From: Gracilariopsis chorda
Lineage: Eukaryota; Rhodophyta; Florideophyceae; Gracilariales; Gracilariaceae
Length of the DNA stretch: 64,000 nt
Direction of reading: 5' to 3'
Assembly: GCA_003194525.1 (NCBI GenBank)
Contig: NBIV01000134.1
Coordinates: 62,001 to 126,000 of the forward strand
Each line of letters begins with the position of its first letter. Within the stretch, counting starts at the first letter, position 1. The translations under genes were made by a program, and so were the position numbers. The notes under the pieces are model-generated. The model saw nothing but the letters and a program-made list of their open reading frames with translations, was not told where the DNA came from and made no database searches. Below are positions 63,931 to 64,000 of this stretch, one piece after another.

Positions 63931-64000
63931 GGAAGTTGGGAAGGAAGAAAGCTATGGATGGATGGCCGAGGGAGCTGCAGGGAAGAATGAATCTGGAGAA

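Noticed and set aside
1-64000. CRISPR arrays, bacterial operons, rRNA or organelle DNA
   Set aside because: No regularly spaced repeats. Genes have introns, transit peptides and eukaryotic families, and there is no rRNA or organelle gene order.

Overview
The window looks like nuclear DNA of a photosynthetic eukaryote, most likely a red alga. This is inferred from gene content, not from a marker gene. Host genes are compact and intron-poor, with introns of 90-100 nt. Several encode plastid proteins: NADPH-thioredoxin reductase C, a plastid-type glycerol-3-phosphate dehydrogenase, and a lumenal protein with a twin-arginine signal. The rest is dense in LTR retrotransposon remains and one broken DNA transposon.

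Layout. 1-12.1 kb is a graveyard. It holds a Ty3/gypsy chromodomain element (E1, to about 5.8 kb), a second chromodomain remnant carrying an antisense reading frame (E3, about 6.6-9.2 kb), and a Ty1/copia remnant (about 10.4-12.0 kb). At 12.3-26.0 kb a pogo/Tigger-like DNA transposon is split twice. One insertion is a structurally complete 11.4-kb chromodomain Ty3/gypsy element (E2, 12601-24006, target duplication CATTA). The other is a related solo LTR (24590-25369, target duplication TCAAT). From 26.9 to 45.4 kb lies a clean host block: GpsA-type dehydrogenase, a SufS-like protein lacking the PLP lysine, an AT-hook/basic protein, NTRC, a DUF6816-like lumen protein, a PH-domain CAMK-like kinase, dyskerin/Cbf5, a small membrane protein, a coiled-coil protein and a SAM methyltransferase. 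From 45.9 to 54.5 kb two Ty1/copia copies lie on the minus strand, one split by another solo LTR. From 54.8 to 57.3 kb is the 5' part of a minus-strand relative of E2 (E4).

The most unusual region is 58.4-63.9 kb. ParB-like and accessory frames run leftwards. A beta-class DPPY DNA methyltransferase frame runs rightwards. Between them lies a 379-bp spacer containing a 157-bp inverted repeat. ParB-like domains and DNA modification methylases are commonly coupled in phages and bacteria, so this may be a transferred DNA-modification module, now partly decayed.

Two signals inside the retroelements are not explained by normal annotation. E2 is packed with short unrelated GC-rich hairpins in both LTR and coding parts. 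E2 and E3 also share a long reading frame antisense to pol with no recognised domain. Several LTRs of this group have unusually long (10-bp) inverted termini of the form TGTAGTGCAA.
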